From Hybos culiciformis (Eukaryota > Arthropoda > Insecta > Diptera > Hybotidae), in contig CAXFZM010000043.1 of NCBI GenBank assembly GCA_964007475.1, positions 1 to 64,000 on the forward strand: DNA of 64,000 bases, given 5' to 3'. The notes beneath the pieces are model-generated. The model saw only the letters and a program-made list of their open reading frames with translations. It searched no databases and was not told the origin of the DNA. Positions 36,936 to 50,889 of this stretch are shown here, piece after piece. The position numbers and the translations under genes were made by a program. Numbering within the stretch: position 1 is the first letter of the stretch; each line of letters begins with the position of its first letter.

Positions 36936-37865
36936 AGACCTTTAATTTAAGCCAAAAACGGAGGTTCTCCGAGGTCTGGAGCCGGAGTAATGAACAAAAA
37001 ACCAGCCCAAAGTCAACATTTTATGTGTTAAAGTTAGGGGGTTTGCTCACCTTATCGTTTATTTCTCCGGATCTAGAAAACCGATTTTCATAAAAATTGC
37101 ACAGAAAGAAGTGTAATTTCTAGAGCTTTAATTTAAGCCAAAAACGGAGGTCCGCCGAAGTCTGGAGCCGGAGTAATGAACAAAAAACCAGCCCAAAGTC
37201 AACATTTTATGTGTTAAAGTTAGGGGGTTTGCTCACCTTATCGTTTATTTCTCCGGATCTAGAAAACCGATTTTCATAAAAATTGCAGAGAAAGAAGCGT
37301 CATTTCTAGACCTTTAATTTAAGCCAAAAACTGAGGTTCTCCGAGGTCTGGAGCCGGAGTAATGAACAAAAAACCAGCCCAAAGTCAACATTTTATGTGT
37401 TAAAGTTAGGGGGTTTGCTCACCTTATCGTTTATTTCTCCGGATCTATAAAACCGATTTTCATAAAAATTGCACAGAAAGAAGCGTAATTTCTAGACCTT
37501 TAATTTAAGCCAAAAACGGAGGTCCGCCGAAGTCTGGAGCCGGAGTAATGAACAAAAAACCAGACCAAAGTCAACATTTTATGTGTTAAAATTAGGGGGT
37601 TTGCTCACCTTATCGTTTATTTCTCCGGATCTAGAAAACCGATTTTCATAAAAATCGCACAGAAAGAAGCGTAATTTCTAGAGCTTTAATTTAAGCCAAA
37701 AACGGAGGTCCGCCGAAGTCTGGAGCCGGAGTAATGAACAAAAAACCAGCCCAAAGTCAACATTTTATGTGTTAAAGTTAGGGGGTTTGCTCACCTTATC
37801 GTTTATTTCTCCGGATCTAGAAAACCGATTTTCATAAAAATTGCACAGAAAGAAGCGTAATTTCT

Positions 37866-40800
37866 AGACCTTTAATTTAAGCCAAAAACGGAGGTTCTCC
37901 GAGGTCTGGAGCCGGAGTAATGAACAAAAAACCAGCCCAAAGTCAACATTTTATGTGTTAAAGTTAGGGGGTTTGCTCACCTGATCGTTTATTTCTCCGG
38001 ATCTAGAAAACCGATTTTCATAAAAATTGCACAGAAAGAAGCGTAATTTCTAGACCTTTAATTTAAGCCAAAAACGGAGGTTCTCCGAGGTCTGGAGCCG
38101 GAGTAATGAACAAAAAACCAGACCAAAGTCAACATTTTATGTGTTAAAGTTAGGGGGTTTGCTCACCTTATCGTTTATTTCTCCGGATCTAGAAAACCGA
38201 TTTTCATAAATATTGCACAGAAAGAAGCGTAATTTCTAGACCTTTAATTTAAGCCAAAAACGGAGGTTCTCCGAGGTCTGGAGCCGGAGTAATGAACAAA
38301 AAACCAGCCCAAAGTCAACATTTTATGTGTTAAAGTTAGGGGGTTTGCTCACCTTATCGTTTATTTCTCCGGATCTAGAAAACCGATTTTCATAAAAATT
38401 GCACAGAAAGAAGCGTAATTTCTAGACCTTTAATTTAAGCCAAAAACGGAGGTTCTCCGAGGTCTGGAGCCGGAGTAATGAACAAAAAACCAGACCAAAG
38501 TCAACATTTTATGTGTTAAAGTTAGGGGGTTTGCTCACCTTATCGTTTATTTCTCCGGATCTAGAAAACCGATTTTCATAAAAATCGCACAGAAAGAAGC
38601 GTAATTTCTAGAGCTTTAATTTAAGCCAAAAACGGAGGTCCGCCGAAGTCTGGAGCCGGAGTAATGAACAAAAAACCAGACCAAAGTCAACATTTTATGT
38701 GTTAAAGTTAGGGGGTTTGCTCACCTTATCGTTTATTTCTCCGGATCTAGAAAACCGATTTTCAAAAAAATTGCACAGAAAGAAGCGTAATTTCTAGACC
38801 TTTAATTTAAGCCAAAAACGGAGGTTCTCCGAGGTCTGGAGCCGGAGTAATGAACAAAAAACCAGCCCAAAGTCAACATTTTATGTGTTAAAGTTAGGGG
38901 GTTTGCTCACCTTATCGTTTATTTCTCCGGATCTAGAAAACCGATTTTCATAAAAATTGCACAGAAAGAAGCGTAATTTCTAGACCTTTAATTTAAGCCA
39001 AAAACGGAGGTTCTCCGAGGTCTGGAGCCGGAGTAATGAACAAAAAACCAGCCCAAAGTCAACATTTTATGTGTTAAAATTAGGGGGTTTGCTCACCTTA
39101 TCGTTTATTTCTCCGGATCTAGAAAACCGATTTTCATAAAAATTGCACAGAAAGAAGCGTAATTTCTAGACCTTTAATTTAAGCCAAAAACGGAGGTTCT
39201 CCGAGGTCTGGAGCCGGAGTAATGAACAAAAAACCAGCCCAAAGTCAACATTTTATGTGTTAAAGTTAGGGGGTTTGCTCACCTTATCGTTTATTTCTCC
39301 GGATCTAGAAAACCGATTTTCATAAAAATTGCACAGAAAGAAGCGTAATTTCTAGACCTTTAATTTAAGCCAAAAACGGAGGTCCGCCGAAGTCTGGAGC
39401 CGGAGTAATGAACAAAAAACCAGACCAAAGTCAACATTTTATGTGTTAAAATTAGGGGGTTTGCTCACCTTATCGTTTATTTCTCCGGATCTAGAAAACC
39501 GATTTTCATAAAAATCGCACAGAAAGAAGCGTAATTTCTAGAGCTTTAATTTAAGCCAAAAACGGAGGTCCGCCGAAGTCTGGAGCCGGAGTAATGAACA
39601 AAAAACCAGCCCAAAGTCAACATTTTATGTGTTAAAGTTAGGGGGTTTGCTCACCTTATCGTTTATTTCTCCGGATCTAGAAAACCGATTTTCATAAAAA
39701 TTGCACAGAAAGAAGCGTAATTTCTAGACCTTTAATTTAAGCCAAAAACGGAGGTTCTCCGAGGTCTGGAGCCGGAGTAATGAACAAAAAACCAGCCCAA
39801 AGTCAACATTTTATGTGTTAAAGTTAGGGGGTTTGCTCACCTGATCGTTTATTTCTCCGGATCTAGAAAACCGATTTTCATAAAAATTGCACAGAAAGAA
39901 GCGTAATTTCTAGACCTTTAATTTAAGCCAAAAACGGAGGTTCTCCGAGGTCTGGAGCCGGAGTAATGAACAAAAAACCAGACCAAAGTCAACATTTTAT
40001 GTGTTAAAGTTAGGGGGTTTGCTCACCTTATCGTTTATTTCTCCGGATCTAGAAAACCGATTTTCATAAATATTGCACAGAAAGAAGCGTAATTTCTAGA
40101 CCTTTAATTTAAGCCAAAAACGGAGGTTCTCCGAGGTCTAAAGCCGTAGTAATGAACAAAAAACCAGCCCAAAGTCAACATTTTATGTGTTAAAGTTAGG
40201 GGGTTTGCTCACCTTATCGTTTATTTCTCCGGATCTAGAAAACCGATTTTCATAAAAATTGCACAGAAAGAAGCGTAATTTCTAGACCTTTAATTTAAGC
40301 CAAAAACGGAGGTTCTCCGAGGTCTGGAGCCGGAGTAATGAACAAAAAACCAGCCCAAAGTCAACATTTTATGTGTTAAAGTTAGGGGGTTTGCTCACCT
40401 TATCGTTTATTTCTCCGGATCTAGAAAACCGATTTTCATAAAAATCGCACAGAAAGAAGCGTAATTTCTAGAGCTTTAATTTAAGCCAAAAACGGAGGTC
40501 CGCCGAAGTCTGGAGCCGGAGTAATGAACAAAAAACCAGACCAAAGTCAACATTTTATGTGTTAAAGTTAGGGGGTTTGCTCACCTTATCGTTTATTTCT
40601 CCGGATCTAGAAAACCGATTTTCATAAAAATTGCACAGAAAGAAGCGTAATTTCTAGACCTTTAATTTAAGCCAAAAACGGAGGTTCTCCGAGGTCTGGA
40701 GCCGGAGTAATGAACAAAAAACCAGCCCAAAGTCAACATTTTATGTGTTAAAGTTAGGGGGTTTGCTCACCTTATCGTTTATTTCTCCGGATCTAGAAAA

Positions 40801-43073
40801 CCGATTTTCATAAAAATTGCAGAGAAAGAAGCGTCATTTCTAGACCTTTAATTTAAGCCAAAAACGGAGGTTCTCCGAGGTCTGGAGCCGGAGTAATGAA
40901 CAAAAAACCAGCCCAAAGTCAACATTTTATGTGTTAAAGTTAGGGGGTTTGCTCACCTGATCGTTTATTTCTCCGGATCTAGAAAACCGATTTTCATAAA
41001 TATTGCACAGAAAGAAGCGTAATTTCTAGACCTTTAATTTAAGCCAAAAACGGAGGTTCTCCGAGGTCTGGAGCCGGAGTAATGAACAAAAAACCAGCCC
41101 AAAGTCAACATTTTATGTGTTAAAGTTAGGGGGTTTGCTCACCTTATCGTTTATTTCTCCGGATCTAGAAAACCGATTTTCATAAAAATTGCACAGAAAG
41201 AAGCGTAATTTCTAGACCTTTAATTTAAGCCAAAAACGGAGGTTCTCCGAGGTCTGGAGCCGGAGTAATGAACAAAAAACCAGCCCAAAGTCAACATTTT
41301 ATGTGTTAAAGTTAGGGGGTTTGCTCACCTTATCGTTTATTTCTCCGGATCTAGAAAACCGATTTTCATAAAAATTGCACAGAAAGAAGTGTAATTTCTA
41401 GAGCTTTAATTTAAGCCAAAAACGGAGGTCCGCCGAAGTCTGGAGCCGGAGTAATGAACAAAAAACCAGCCCAAAGTCAACATTTTATGTGTTAAAGTTA
41501 GGGGGTTTGCTCACCTTATCGTTTATTTCTCCGGATCTAGAAAACCGATTTTCATAAAAATTGCAGAGAAAGAAGCGTCATTTCTAGACCTTTAATTTAA
41601 GCCAAAAACGGAGGTTCTCCGAGGTCTGGAGCCGGAGTAATGAACAAAAAACCAGCCCAAAGTCAACATTTTATGTGTTAAAGTTAGGGGGTTTGCTCAC
41701 CTTATCGTTTATTTCTCCGGATCTATAAAACCGATTTTCATAAAAATTGCACAGAAAGAAGCGTAATTTCTAGACCTTTAATTTAAGCCAAAAACGGAGG
41801 TCCGCCGAAGTCTGGAGCCGGAGTAATGAACAAAAAACCAGACCAAAGTCAACATTTTATGTGTTAAAATTAGGGGGTTTGCTCACCTTATCGTTTATTT
41901 CTCCGGATCTAGAAAACCGATTTTCATAAAAATCGCACAGAAAGAAGCGTAATTTCTAGAGCTTTAATTTAAGCCAAAAACGGAGGTCCGCCGAAGTCTG
42001 GAGCCGGAGTAATGAACAAAAAACCAGCCCAAAGTCAACATTTTATGTGTTAAAGTTAGGGGGTTTGCTCACCTTATCGTTTATTTCTCCGGATCTAGAA
42101 AACCGATTTTCATAAAAATTGCACAGAAAGAAGCGTAATTTCTAGACCTTTAATTTAAGCCAAAAACGGAGGTTCTCCGAGGTCTGGAGCCGTAGTAATG
42201 AACAAAAAACCAGCCCAAAGTCAACATTTTATGTGTTAAAGTTAGGGGGTTTGCTCACCTGATCGTTTATTTCTCCGGATCTAGAAAACCGATTTTCATA
42301 AAAATTGCACAGAAAGAAGCGTAATTTCTAGACCTTTAATTTAAGCCAAAAACGGAGGTTCTCCGAGGTCTGGAGCCGGAGTAATGAACAAAAAACCAGC
42401 CCAAAGTCAACATTTTATGTGTTAAAGTTAGGGGGTTTGCTCACCTTATCGTTTATTTCTCCGGATCTAGAAAACCGATTTTCATAAAAATTGCACAGAA
42501 AGAAGCGTAATTTCTAGACCTTTAATTTAAGCCAAAAACGGAGGTTCTCCGAGGTCTGGAGCCGGAGTAATGAACAAAAAACCAGCCCAAAGTCAACATT
42601 TTATGTGTTAAAGTTAGGGGGTTTGCTCACCTTATCGTTTATTTCTCCGGATCTAGAAAACCGATTTTCATAAAAATCGCACAGAAAGAAGCGTAATTTC
42701 TAGAGCTTTAATTTAAGCCAAAACCGGAGGTCCGCCGAAGTCTGGAGCCGGAGTAATGAACAAAAAACCAGACCAAAGTCAACATTTTATGTGTTAAAGT
42801 TAGGGGGTTTGCTCACCTTATAGTTTATTTCTCCGGATCTAGAAAACCGATTTTCATAAAAATTGCACAGAAAGAAGCGTAATTTCTAGACCTTTAATTT
42901 AAGCCAAAAACGGAGGTTCTCCGAGGTCTGGAGCCGGAGTAATGAACAAAAAACCAGCCCAAAGTCAACATTTTATGTGTTAAAGTTAGGGGGTTTGCTC
43001 ACCTTATCGTTTATTTCTCCGGATCTAGAAAACCGATTTTCATAAAAATTGCACAGAAAGAAGCGTAATTTCT
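37866..43073. repeat. Segmental duplication 2, right copy
   Basis: Twenty-eight monomers, the partner of 31914-36935. The additional plain T monomer lies between the a160t monomer that starts at 40842 and the c177t tail near 41390. The two copies are separated by five monomers (36936-37865) of the c177t, g4 U with c167g, T with g141t, U, g4 U series, which is itself a common HOR ending. The match ends at 43074, where g98a appears here and c177t in the left copy. Confidence 0.9.
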
Positions 43074-45307
43074 AGACCTTTAATTTAAGCCAAAAACGGA
43101 GGTTCTCCGAGGTCTGGAGCCGGAGTAATGAACAAAAAACCAGCCCAAAGTCAACATTTTATGTGTTAAAATTAGGGGGTTTGCTCACCTTATCGTTTAT
43201 TTCTCCGGATCTAGAAAACCGATTTTCATAAAAATTGCACAGAAAGAAGCGTAATTTCTAGACCTTTAATTTAAGCCAAAAACGGAGGTTCTCCGAGGTC
43301 TGGAGCCGGAGTAATGAACAAAAAACCAGCCCAAAGTCAACATTTTATGTGTTAAAGTTAGGGGGTTTGCTCACCTTATCGTTTATTTCTCCGGATCTAG
43401 AAAACCGATTTTCATAAAAATTGCACAGAAAGAAGCGTAATTTCTAGACCTTTAATTTAAGCCAAAAACGGAGGTTCTCCGAGGTCTGGAGCCGGAGTAA
43501 TGAACAAAACACCAGCCCAAAGTCAACATTTTATGTGTTAAAGTTAGGGGGTTTGCTCACCTTATCGTTTATTTCTCCGGATCTAAAAAACCGATTTTCA
43601 TAAAAAATTGCACAGAAAGAAGCGTAATTTCTAGACCTTTAATTTAAGCCAAAAACGGAGGTTCTCCGAGGTCTGGAGCCGGAGTAATGAACAAAAAACC
43701 AGCCCAAAGTCAACATTTTATGTGTTAAAGTTAGGGGGTTTGCTCACCTGATCGTTTATTTCTCCGGATCTAGAAAACCGATTTTCATAAAAATTGCACA
43801 GAAAGAAGCGTAATTTCTAGACCTTTAATTTAAGCCAAAAACGGAGGTTCTCCGAGGTCTGGAGCCGGAGTAATGAACAAAAAACCAGACCAAAGTCAAC
43901 ATTTTATGTGTTAAAGTTAGGGGGTTTGCTCACCTTATCGTTTATTTCTCCGGATCTAGAAAACCGATTTTCATAAATATTGCACAGAAAGAAGCGTAAT
44001 TTCTAGACCTTTAATTTAAGCCAAAAACGGAGGTTCTCCGAGGTCTGGAGCCGGAGTAATGAACAAAAAACCAGCCCAAAGTCAACATTTTATGTGTTAA
44101 AGTTAGGGGGTTTGCTCACCTTATCGTTTATTTCTCCGGATCTAGAAAACCGATTTTCATAAAAATTGCACAGAAAGAAGCGTAATTTCTAGACCTTTAA
44201 TTTAAGCCAAAAACGGAGGTTCTCCGAGGTCTGGAGCCGGAGTAATGAACAAAAAACCAGCCCAAAGTCAACATTTTATGTGTTAAAGTTAGGGGGTTTG
44301 CTCACCTTATCGTTTATTTCTCCGGATCTAGAAAACCGATTTTCATAAAAATCGCACAGAAAGAAGCGTAATTTCTAGAGCTTTAATTTAAGCCAAAAAC
44401 GGAGGTCCGCCGAAGTCTGGAGCCGGAGTAATGAACAAAAAACCAGACCAAAGTCAACATTTTATGTGTTAAAGTTAGGGGGTTTGCTCACCTTATCGTT
44501 TATTTCTCCGGATCTAGAAAACCGATTTTCATAAAAATTGCACAGAAAGAAGCGTAATTTCTAGACCTTTAATTTAAGCCAAAAACGGAGGTTCTCCGAG
44601 GTCTGGAGCCGGAGTAATGAACAAAAAACCAGCCCAAAGTCAACATTTTATGTGTTAAAGTTAGGGGGTTTGCTCACCTTATCGTTTATTTCTCCGGATC
44701 TAGAAAACCGATTTTCATAAAAAATGCACAGAAAGAAGCGTAATTTCTAGACCTTTAATTTAAGCCAAAAACGGAGGTTCTCCGAGGTCTGGAGCCGGAG
44801 TAATGAACAAAAAACCAGCCCAAAGTCAACATTTTATGTGTTAAAATTAGGGGGTTTGCTCACCTTATCGTTTATTTCTCCGGATCTAGAAAACCGATTT
44901 TCATAAAAATTGCACAGAAAGAAGCGTAATTTCTAGACCTTTAATTTAAGCCAAAAACGGAGGTTCTCCGAGGTCTGGAGCCGGAGTAATGAACAAAAAA
45001 CCAGCCCAAAGTCAACATTTTATGTGTTAAAATTAGGGGGTTTGCTCACCTTATCGTTTATTTCTCCGGATCTAGAAAACCGATTTTCATAAAAATTGCA
45101 CAGAAAGAAGCGTAATTTCTAGACCTTTAATTTAAGCCAAAAACGGAGGTTCTCCGAGGTCTGGAGCCGGAGTAATGAACAAAACACCAGCCCAAAGTCA
45201 ACATTTTATGTGTTAAAGTTAGGGGGTTTGCTCACCTTATCGTTTATTTCTCCGGATCTAAAAAACCGATTTTCATAAAAAATTGCACAGAAAGAAGCGT
45301 AATTTCT

Positions 45308-48300
45308 AGACCTTTAATTTAAGCCAAAAACGGAGGTTCTCCGAGGTCTGGAGCCGGAGTAATGAACAAAAAACCAGCCCAAAGTCAACATTTTATGTGT
45401 TAAAGTTAGGGGGTTTGCTCACCTTATCGTTTATTTCTCCGGATCTAGAAAACCGATTTTCATAAAAATCGCACAGAAAGAAGCGTAATTTCTAGAGCTT
45501 TAATTTAAGCCAAAAACGGAGGTCCGCCGAAGTCTGGAGCCGGAGTAATGAACAAAAAACCAGCCCAAAGTCAACATTTTATGTGTTAAAGTTAGGGGGT
45601 TTGCTCACCTTATCGTTTATTTCTCCGGATCTAGAAAACCGATTTTCATAAAAATTGCACAGAAAGAAGCGTAATTTCTAGACCTTTAATTTAAGCCAAA
45701 AACGGAGGTTCTCCGAGGTCTGGAGCCGGAGTAATGAACAAAAAACCAGCCCAAAGTCAACATTTTATGTGTTAAAGTTAGGGGGTTTGCTCACCTTATC
45801 GTTTATTTCTCCGGATCTAGAAAACCGATTTTCATAAAAATCGCACAGAAAGAAGCGTAATTTCTAGAGCTTTAATTTAAGCCAAAAACGGAGGTCCGCC
45901 GAAGTCTGGAGCCGGAGTAATGAACAAAAAACCAGACCAAAGTCAACATTTTATGTGTTAAAGTTAGGGGGTTTGCTCACCTTATCGTTTATTTCTCCGG
46001 ATCTAGAAAACCGATTTTCATAAAAATTGCACAGAAAGAAGCGTAATTTCTAGACCTTTAATTTAAGCCAAAAACGGAGGTTCTCCGAGGTCTGGAGCCG
46101 GAGTAATGAACAAAAAACCAGCCCAAAGTCAACATTTTATGTGTTAAAGTTAGGGGGTTTGCTCACCTTATCGTTTATTTCTCCGGATCTAGAAAACCGA
46201 TTTTCATAAAAATTGCACAGAAAGAAGCGTAATTTCTAGACCTTTAATTTAAGCCAAAAACGGAGGTTCTCCGAGGTCTGGAACCGGAGTAATGAACAAA
46301 AAACCAGCCCAAAGTCAACATTTTATGTGTTAAAATTAGGGGGTTTGCTCACCTTATCGTTTATTTCTTCGGATCTAGAAAACCGATTTTCATAAAAATT
46401 GCACAGAAAGAAGCGTAATTTCTAGACCTTTAATTTAAGCCAAAAACGGAGGTTCTCCGAGGTCTGGAGCCGGAGTAATGAACAAAAAACCAGCCCAAAG
46501 TCAACATTTTATGTGTTAAAGTTAGGGGGTTTGCTCACCTTATCTTTTATTTCTCCGGATCTAGAAAACCGGTTTTCATAAAAATTGCACAGAAAGAAGC
46601 GTAATTTCTAGACCTTTAATTTAAGCCAAAAACGGAGGTTCTCCGAGGTCTGGAGCCGGAGTAATGAACAAAACACCAGCCCAAAGTCAACATTTTATGT
46701 GTTAAAGTTAGGGGGTTTGCTCACCTTATCGTTTATTTCTCCGGATCTAAAAAACCGATTTTCATAAAAAATTGCACAGAAAGAAGCGTAATTTCTAGAC
46801 CTTTAATTTAAGCCAAAAACGGAGGTTCTCCGAGGTCTGGAGCCGGAGTAATGAACAAAAAACCAGCCCAAAGTCAACATTTTATGTGTTAAAGTTAGGG
46901 GGTTTGCTCACCTTATCGTTTATTTCTCCGGATCTAGAAAACCGATTTTCATAAAAATCGCACAGAAAGAAGCGTAATTTCTAGACCTTTAATTTAAGCC
47001 AAAAACGGAGGTTCTCCGAGGTCTGGAGCCGGAGTAATGAACAAAAAACCAGCCCAAAGTCAACATTTTATGTGTTAAAGTTAGGGGGTTTGCTCACCTT
47101 ATCGTTTATTTCTCCGGATCTAGAAAACCGATTTTCATAAAAATCGTACAGAAAGAAGCGTAATTTCTAGAGCTTTAATTTAAGCCAAAAACGGAGGTCC
47201 GCCGAAGTCTGGAGCCGGAGTAATGAACAAAAAACCAGCCCAAAGTCAACATTTTATGTGTTAAAGTTAGGGGGTTTGCTCACCTTATCGTTTATTTCTC
47301 CGGATCTAGAAAACCGATTTTCATAAAAATTGCACAGAAAGAAGCGTAATTTCTAGACCTTTAATTTAAGCCAAAAACGGAGGTTCTCCGAGGTCTGGAG
47401 CCGGAGTAATGAACAAAAAACCAGCCCAAAGTCAACATTTTATGTGTTAAAGTTAGGGGGTTTGCTCACCTTATCGTTTATTTCTCCGGATCTAGAAAAC
47501 CGATTTTCATAAAAATCGCACAGAAAGAAGCGTAATTTCTAGAGCTTTAATTTAAGCCAAAAACGGAGGTCCGCCGAAGTCTGGAGCCGGAGTAATGAAC
47601 AAAAAACCAGACCAAAGTCAACATTTTATGTGTTAAAGTTAGGGGGTTTGCTCACCTTATCGTTTATTTCTCCGGATCTAGAAAACCGATTTTCATAAAA
47701 ATTGCACAGAAAGAAGCGTAATTTCTAGACCTTTAATTTAAGCCAAAAACGGAGGTTCTCCGAGGTCTGGAGCCGGAGTAATGAACAAAAAACCAGCCCA
47801 AAGTCAACATTTTATGTGTTAAAGTTAGGGGGTTTGCTCACCTTATCGTTTATTTCTCCGGATCTAGAAAACCGATTTTCATAAAAATTGCACAGAAAGA
47901 AGCGTAATTTCTAGACCTTTAATTTAAGCCAAAAACGGAGGTTCTCCGAGGTCTGGAGCCGGAGTAATGAACAAAAAACCAGCCCAAAGTCAACATTTTA
48001 TGTGTTAAAATTAGGGGGTTTGCTCACCTTATCGTTTATTTCTCCGGATCTAGAAAACCGATTTTAATAAAAATTGCACAGAAAGAAGCGTAATTTCTAG
48101 ACCTTTAATTTAAGCCAAAAACGGAGGTTCTCCGAGGTCTGGAGCCGGAGTAATGAACAAAAAACCAGCCCAAAGTCAACATTTTATGTGTTAAAATTAG
48201 GGGGTTTGCTCACCTTATCGTTTATTTCTCCGGATCTAGAAAACCGATTTTCATAAAAATTGCACAGAAAGAAGCGTAATTTCTAGACCTTTAATTTAAG

Positions 48301-49773
48301 CCAAAAACGGAGGTTCTCCGAGGTCTGGAGCCGGAGTAATGAACAAAAAACCAGCCCAAAGTCAACATTTTATGTGTTAAAGTTAGGGGGTTTGCTCACC
48401 TTATCGTTTATTTCTCCGGATCTAGAAAACCGATTTTCATAAAAATTGCACAGAAAGAAGCGTAATTTCTAGACCTTTAATTTAAGCCAAAAACGGAGGT
48501 TCTCCGAGGTCTGGAGCCGGAGTAATGAACAAAACACCAGCCCAAAGTCAACATTTTATGTGTTAAAGTTAGGGGGTTTGCTCACCTTATCGTTTATTTC
48601 TCCGGATCTAAAAAACCGATTTTCATAAAAAATTGCACAGAAAGAAGCGTAATTTCTAGACCTTTAATTTAAGCCAAAAACGGAGGTTCTCCGAGGTCTG
48701 GAGCCGGAGTAATGAACAAAAAACCAGCCCAAAGTCAACATTTTATGTGTTAAAGTTAGGGGGTTTGCTCACCTTATCGTTTATTTCTCCGGATCTAGAA
48801 AACCGATTTTCATAAAAATCGCACAGAAAGAAGCGTAATTTCTAGACCTTTAATTTAAGCCAAAAACGGAGGTTCTCCGAGGTCTGGAGCCGGAGTAATG
48901 AACAAAAAACCAGCCCAAAGTCAACATTTTATGTGTTAAAGTTAGGGGGTTTGCTCACCTTATCGTTTATTTCTCCGGATCTAGAAAACCGATTTTCATA
49001 AAAATCGTACAGAAAGAAGCGTAATTTCTAGAGCTTTAATTTAAGCCAAAAACGGAGGTCCGCCGAAGTCTGGAGCCGGAGTAATGAACAAAAAACCAGC
49101 CCAAAGTCAACATTTTATGTGTTAAAGTTAGGGGGTTTGCTCACCTTATCGTTTATTTCTCCGGATCTAGAAAACCGATTTTCATAAAAATTGCACAGAA
49201 AGAAGCGTAATTTCTAGACCTTTAATTTAAGCCAAAAACGGAGGTTCTCCGAGGTCTGGAGCCGGAGTAATGAACAAAAAACCAGCCCAAAGTCAACATT
49301 TTATGTGTTAAAGTTAGGGGGTTTGCTCACCTTATCGTTTATTTCTCCGGATCTAGAAAACCGATTTTCATAAAAATCGCACAGAAAGAAGCGTAATTTC
49401 TAGAGCTTTAATTTAAGCCAAAAACGGAGGTCCGCCGAAGTCTGGAGCCGGAGTAATGAACAAAAAACCAGACCAAAGTCAACATTTTATGTGTTTAAGT
49501 TAGGGGGTTTGCTCACCTTATCGTTTATTTCTCCGGATCTAGAAAACCGATTTTCATAAAAATTGCACAGAAAGAAGCGTAATTTCTAGACCTTTAATTT
49601 AAGCCAAAAACGGAGGTTCTCCGAGGTCTGGAGCCGGAGTAATGAACAAAAAACCAGCCCAAAGTCAACATTTTATGTGTTAAAGTTAGGGGGTTTGCTC
49701 ACCTTATCGTTTATTTCTCCGGATCTAGAAAACCGATTTTCATAAAAATTGCACAGAAAGAAGCGTAATTTCT
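45308..49773. repeat. Segmental duplication 3, left copy
   Basis: Twenty-four monomers matching 50890-55354 at an offset of 5582 bases (30 monomers plus 2). Markers: c132t (TTCTTCGG) at 46361 and 51943; a149g (ACCGGTTTTC) at 46569 and 52151; c165t at 47144 and 52726; c154a (TTTTAATAAA) at 48061 and 53643; c165t again at 49005 and 54587; a95t (GTGTTTAAG) at 49491 and 55072. The last offset is 5581 because of a single-base deletion near 54815 in the right copy. A difference at the left edge (c165 here, t165 in the right copy) marks approximately where the match begins. Confidence 0.9.
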
Positions 49774-50889
49774 AGACCTTTAATTTAAGCCAAAAACGGA
49801 GGTTCTCCGAGGTCTGGAGCCGGAGTAATGAACAAAAAACCAGCCCAAAGTCAACATTTTATGTGTTAAAATTAGGGGGTTTGCTCACCTTATCGTTTAT
49901 TTCTCCGGATCTAGAAAACCGATTTTCATAAAAATTGCAGAGAAAGAAGCGTCATTTCTAGACCTTTAATTTAAGCCAAAAACGGAGGTTCTCCGAGGTC
50001 TGGAGCCGGAGTAATGAACAAAAAACCAGCCCAAAGTCAACATTTTATGTGTTAAAGTTAGGGGGTTTGCTCACCTTATCGTTTATTTCTCCGGATCTAG
50101 AAAACCGATTTTCATAAAACTTGCACAGAAAGAAGCGTAATTTCTAGACCTTTAATTTAAGCCAAAAACGGAGGTTCTCCGAGGTCTGGAGCCGGAGTAA
50201 TGAACAAAAAACCAGCCCAAAGTCAACATTTTATGTGTTAAAGTTAGGGGGTTTGCTCACCTTATCGTTTATTTCTCCGGATCTAGAAAACCGATTTTCA
50301 TAAAAATTGCACAGAAAGAAGCGTAATTTCTAGACCTTTAATTTAAGCCAAAAACGGAGGTTCTCCGAGGTCTGGAGCCGGAGTAATGAACAAAAAACCA
50401 GCCCAAAGTCAACATTTTATGTGTTAAAATTAGGGGGTTTGCTCACCTTATCGTTTATTTCTCCGGATCTAGAAAACCGATTTTCATAAAAATTGCAGAG
50501 AAAGAAGCGTCATTTCTAGACCTTTAATTTAAGCCAAAAACGGAGGTTCTCCGAGGTCTGGAGCCGGAGTAATGAACAAAAAACCAGCCCAAAGTCAACA
50601 TTTTATGTGTTTAAGTTAGGGGGTTTGCTCACCTTATCGTTTATTTCTCCGGATCTAGAAAACCGATTTTCATAAAAATTGCACAGAAAGAAGCGTAATT
50701 TCTAGACCTTTAATTTAAGCCAAAAACGGAGGTTCTCCGAGGTCTGGAGCCGGAGTAATGAACAAAAAACCAGCCCAAAGTCAACATTTTATGTGTTAAA
50801 GTTAGGGGGTTTGCTCACCTTATCGTTTATTTCTCCGGATCTAGAAAACCGATTTTCATAAAAATTGCACAGAAAGAAGCGTAATTTCT
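49774..50889. repeat. 3-monomer tandem duplication
   Basis: Two adjacent 558-bp trimers, 49774-50331 and 50332-50889. Each starts with a T monomer carrying g98a with c167g and a180c, followed by two T monomers. The tails ATTGCAGAG at 49933 and 50491 are exactly three units apart. The first trimer has a private CATAAAACTTGC change near 50117; the second has a95t near 50608. The block fills the six-monomer gap between the two copies of segmental duplication 3 and is the only place in 43.4-59.2 kb with the c167g/a180c tail, so it looks inserted or converted from another domain. Confidence 0.85.

Larger units (their letters stand above)
28938..43445. repeat. HOR domain marked by t118g
   Basis: Seventy-eight monomers. 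One monomer per HOR carries t118g (CACCTGATCG), at 29983, 32029, 33889, 35005, 36121, 37981, 39841, 40957 and 42259, with a last one at 43748 just outside. The spacings are 11, 10, 6, 6, 10, 10, 6, 7 and 8 monomers. A typical 10-monomer unit (37866-39725) reads: T with t118g; T with c71a and a160t; T; T with c71a and c163; g4 U with c71a; T; T with g98a; T; U with c71a, g98a and c163; g4 U. The 6-monomer forms replace the latter part of this series. In several units a c177t, g4 U with c167g, T with g141t series is substituted. Apart from 15288, t118g is absent to the left of 28.9 kb, and it is absent to the right of 43.8 kb. Confidence 0.88.
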
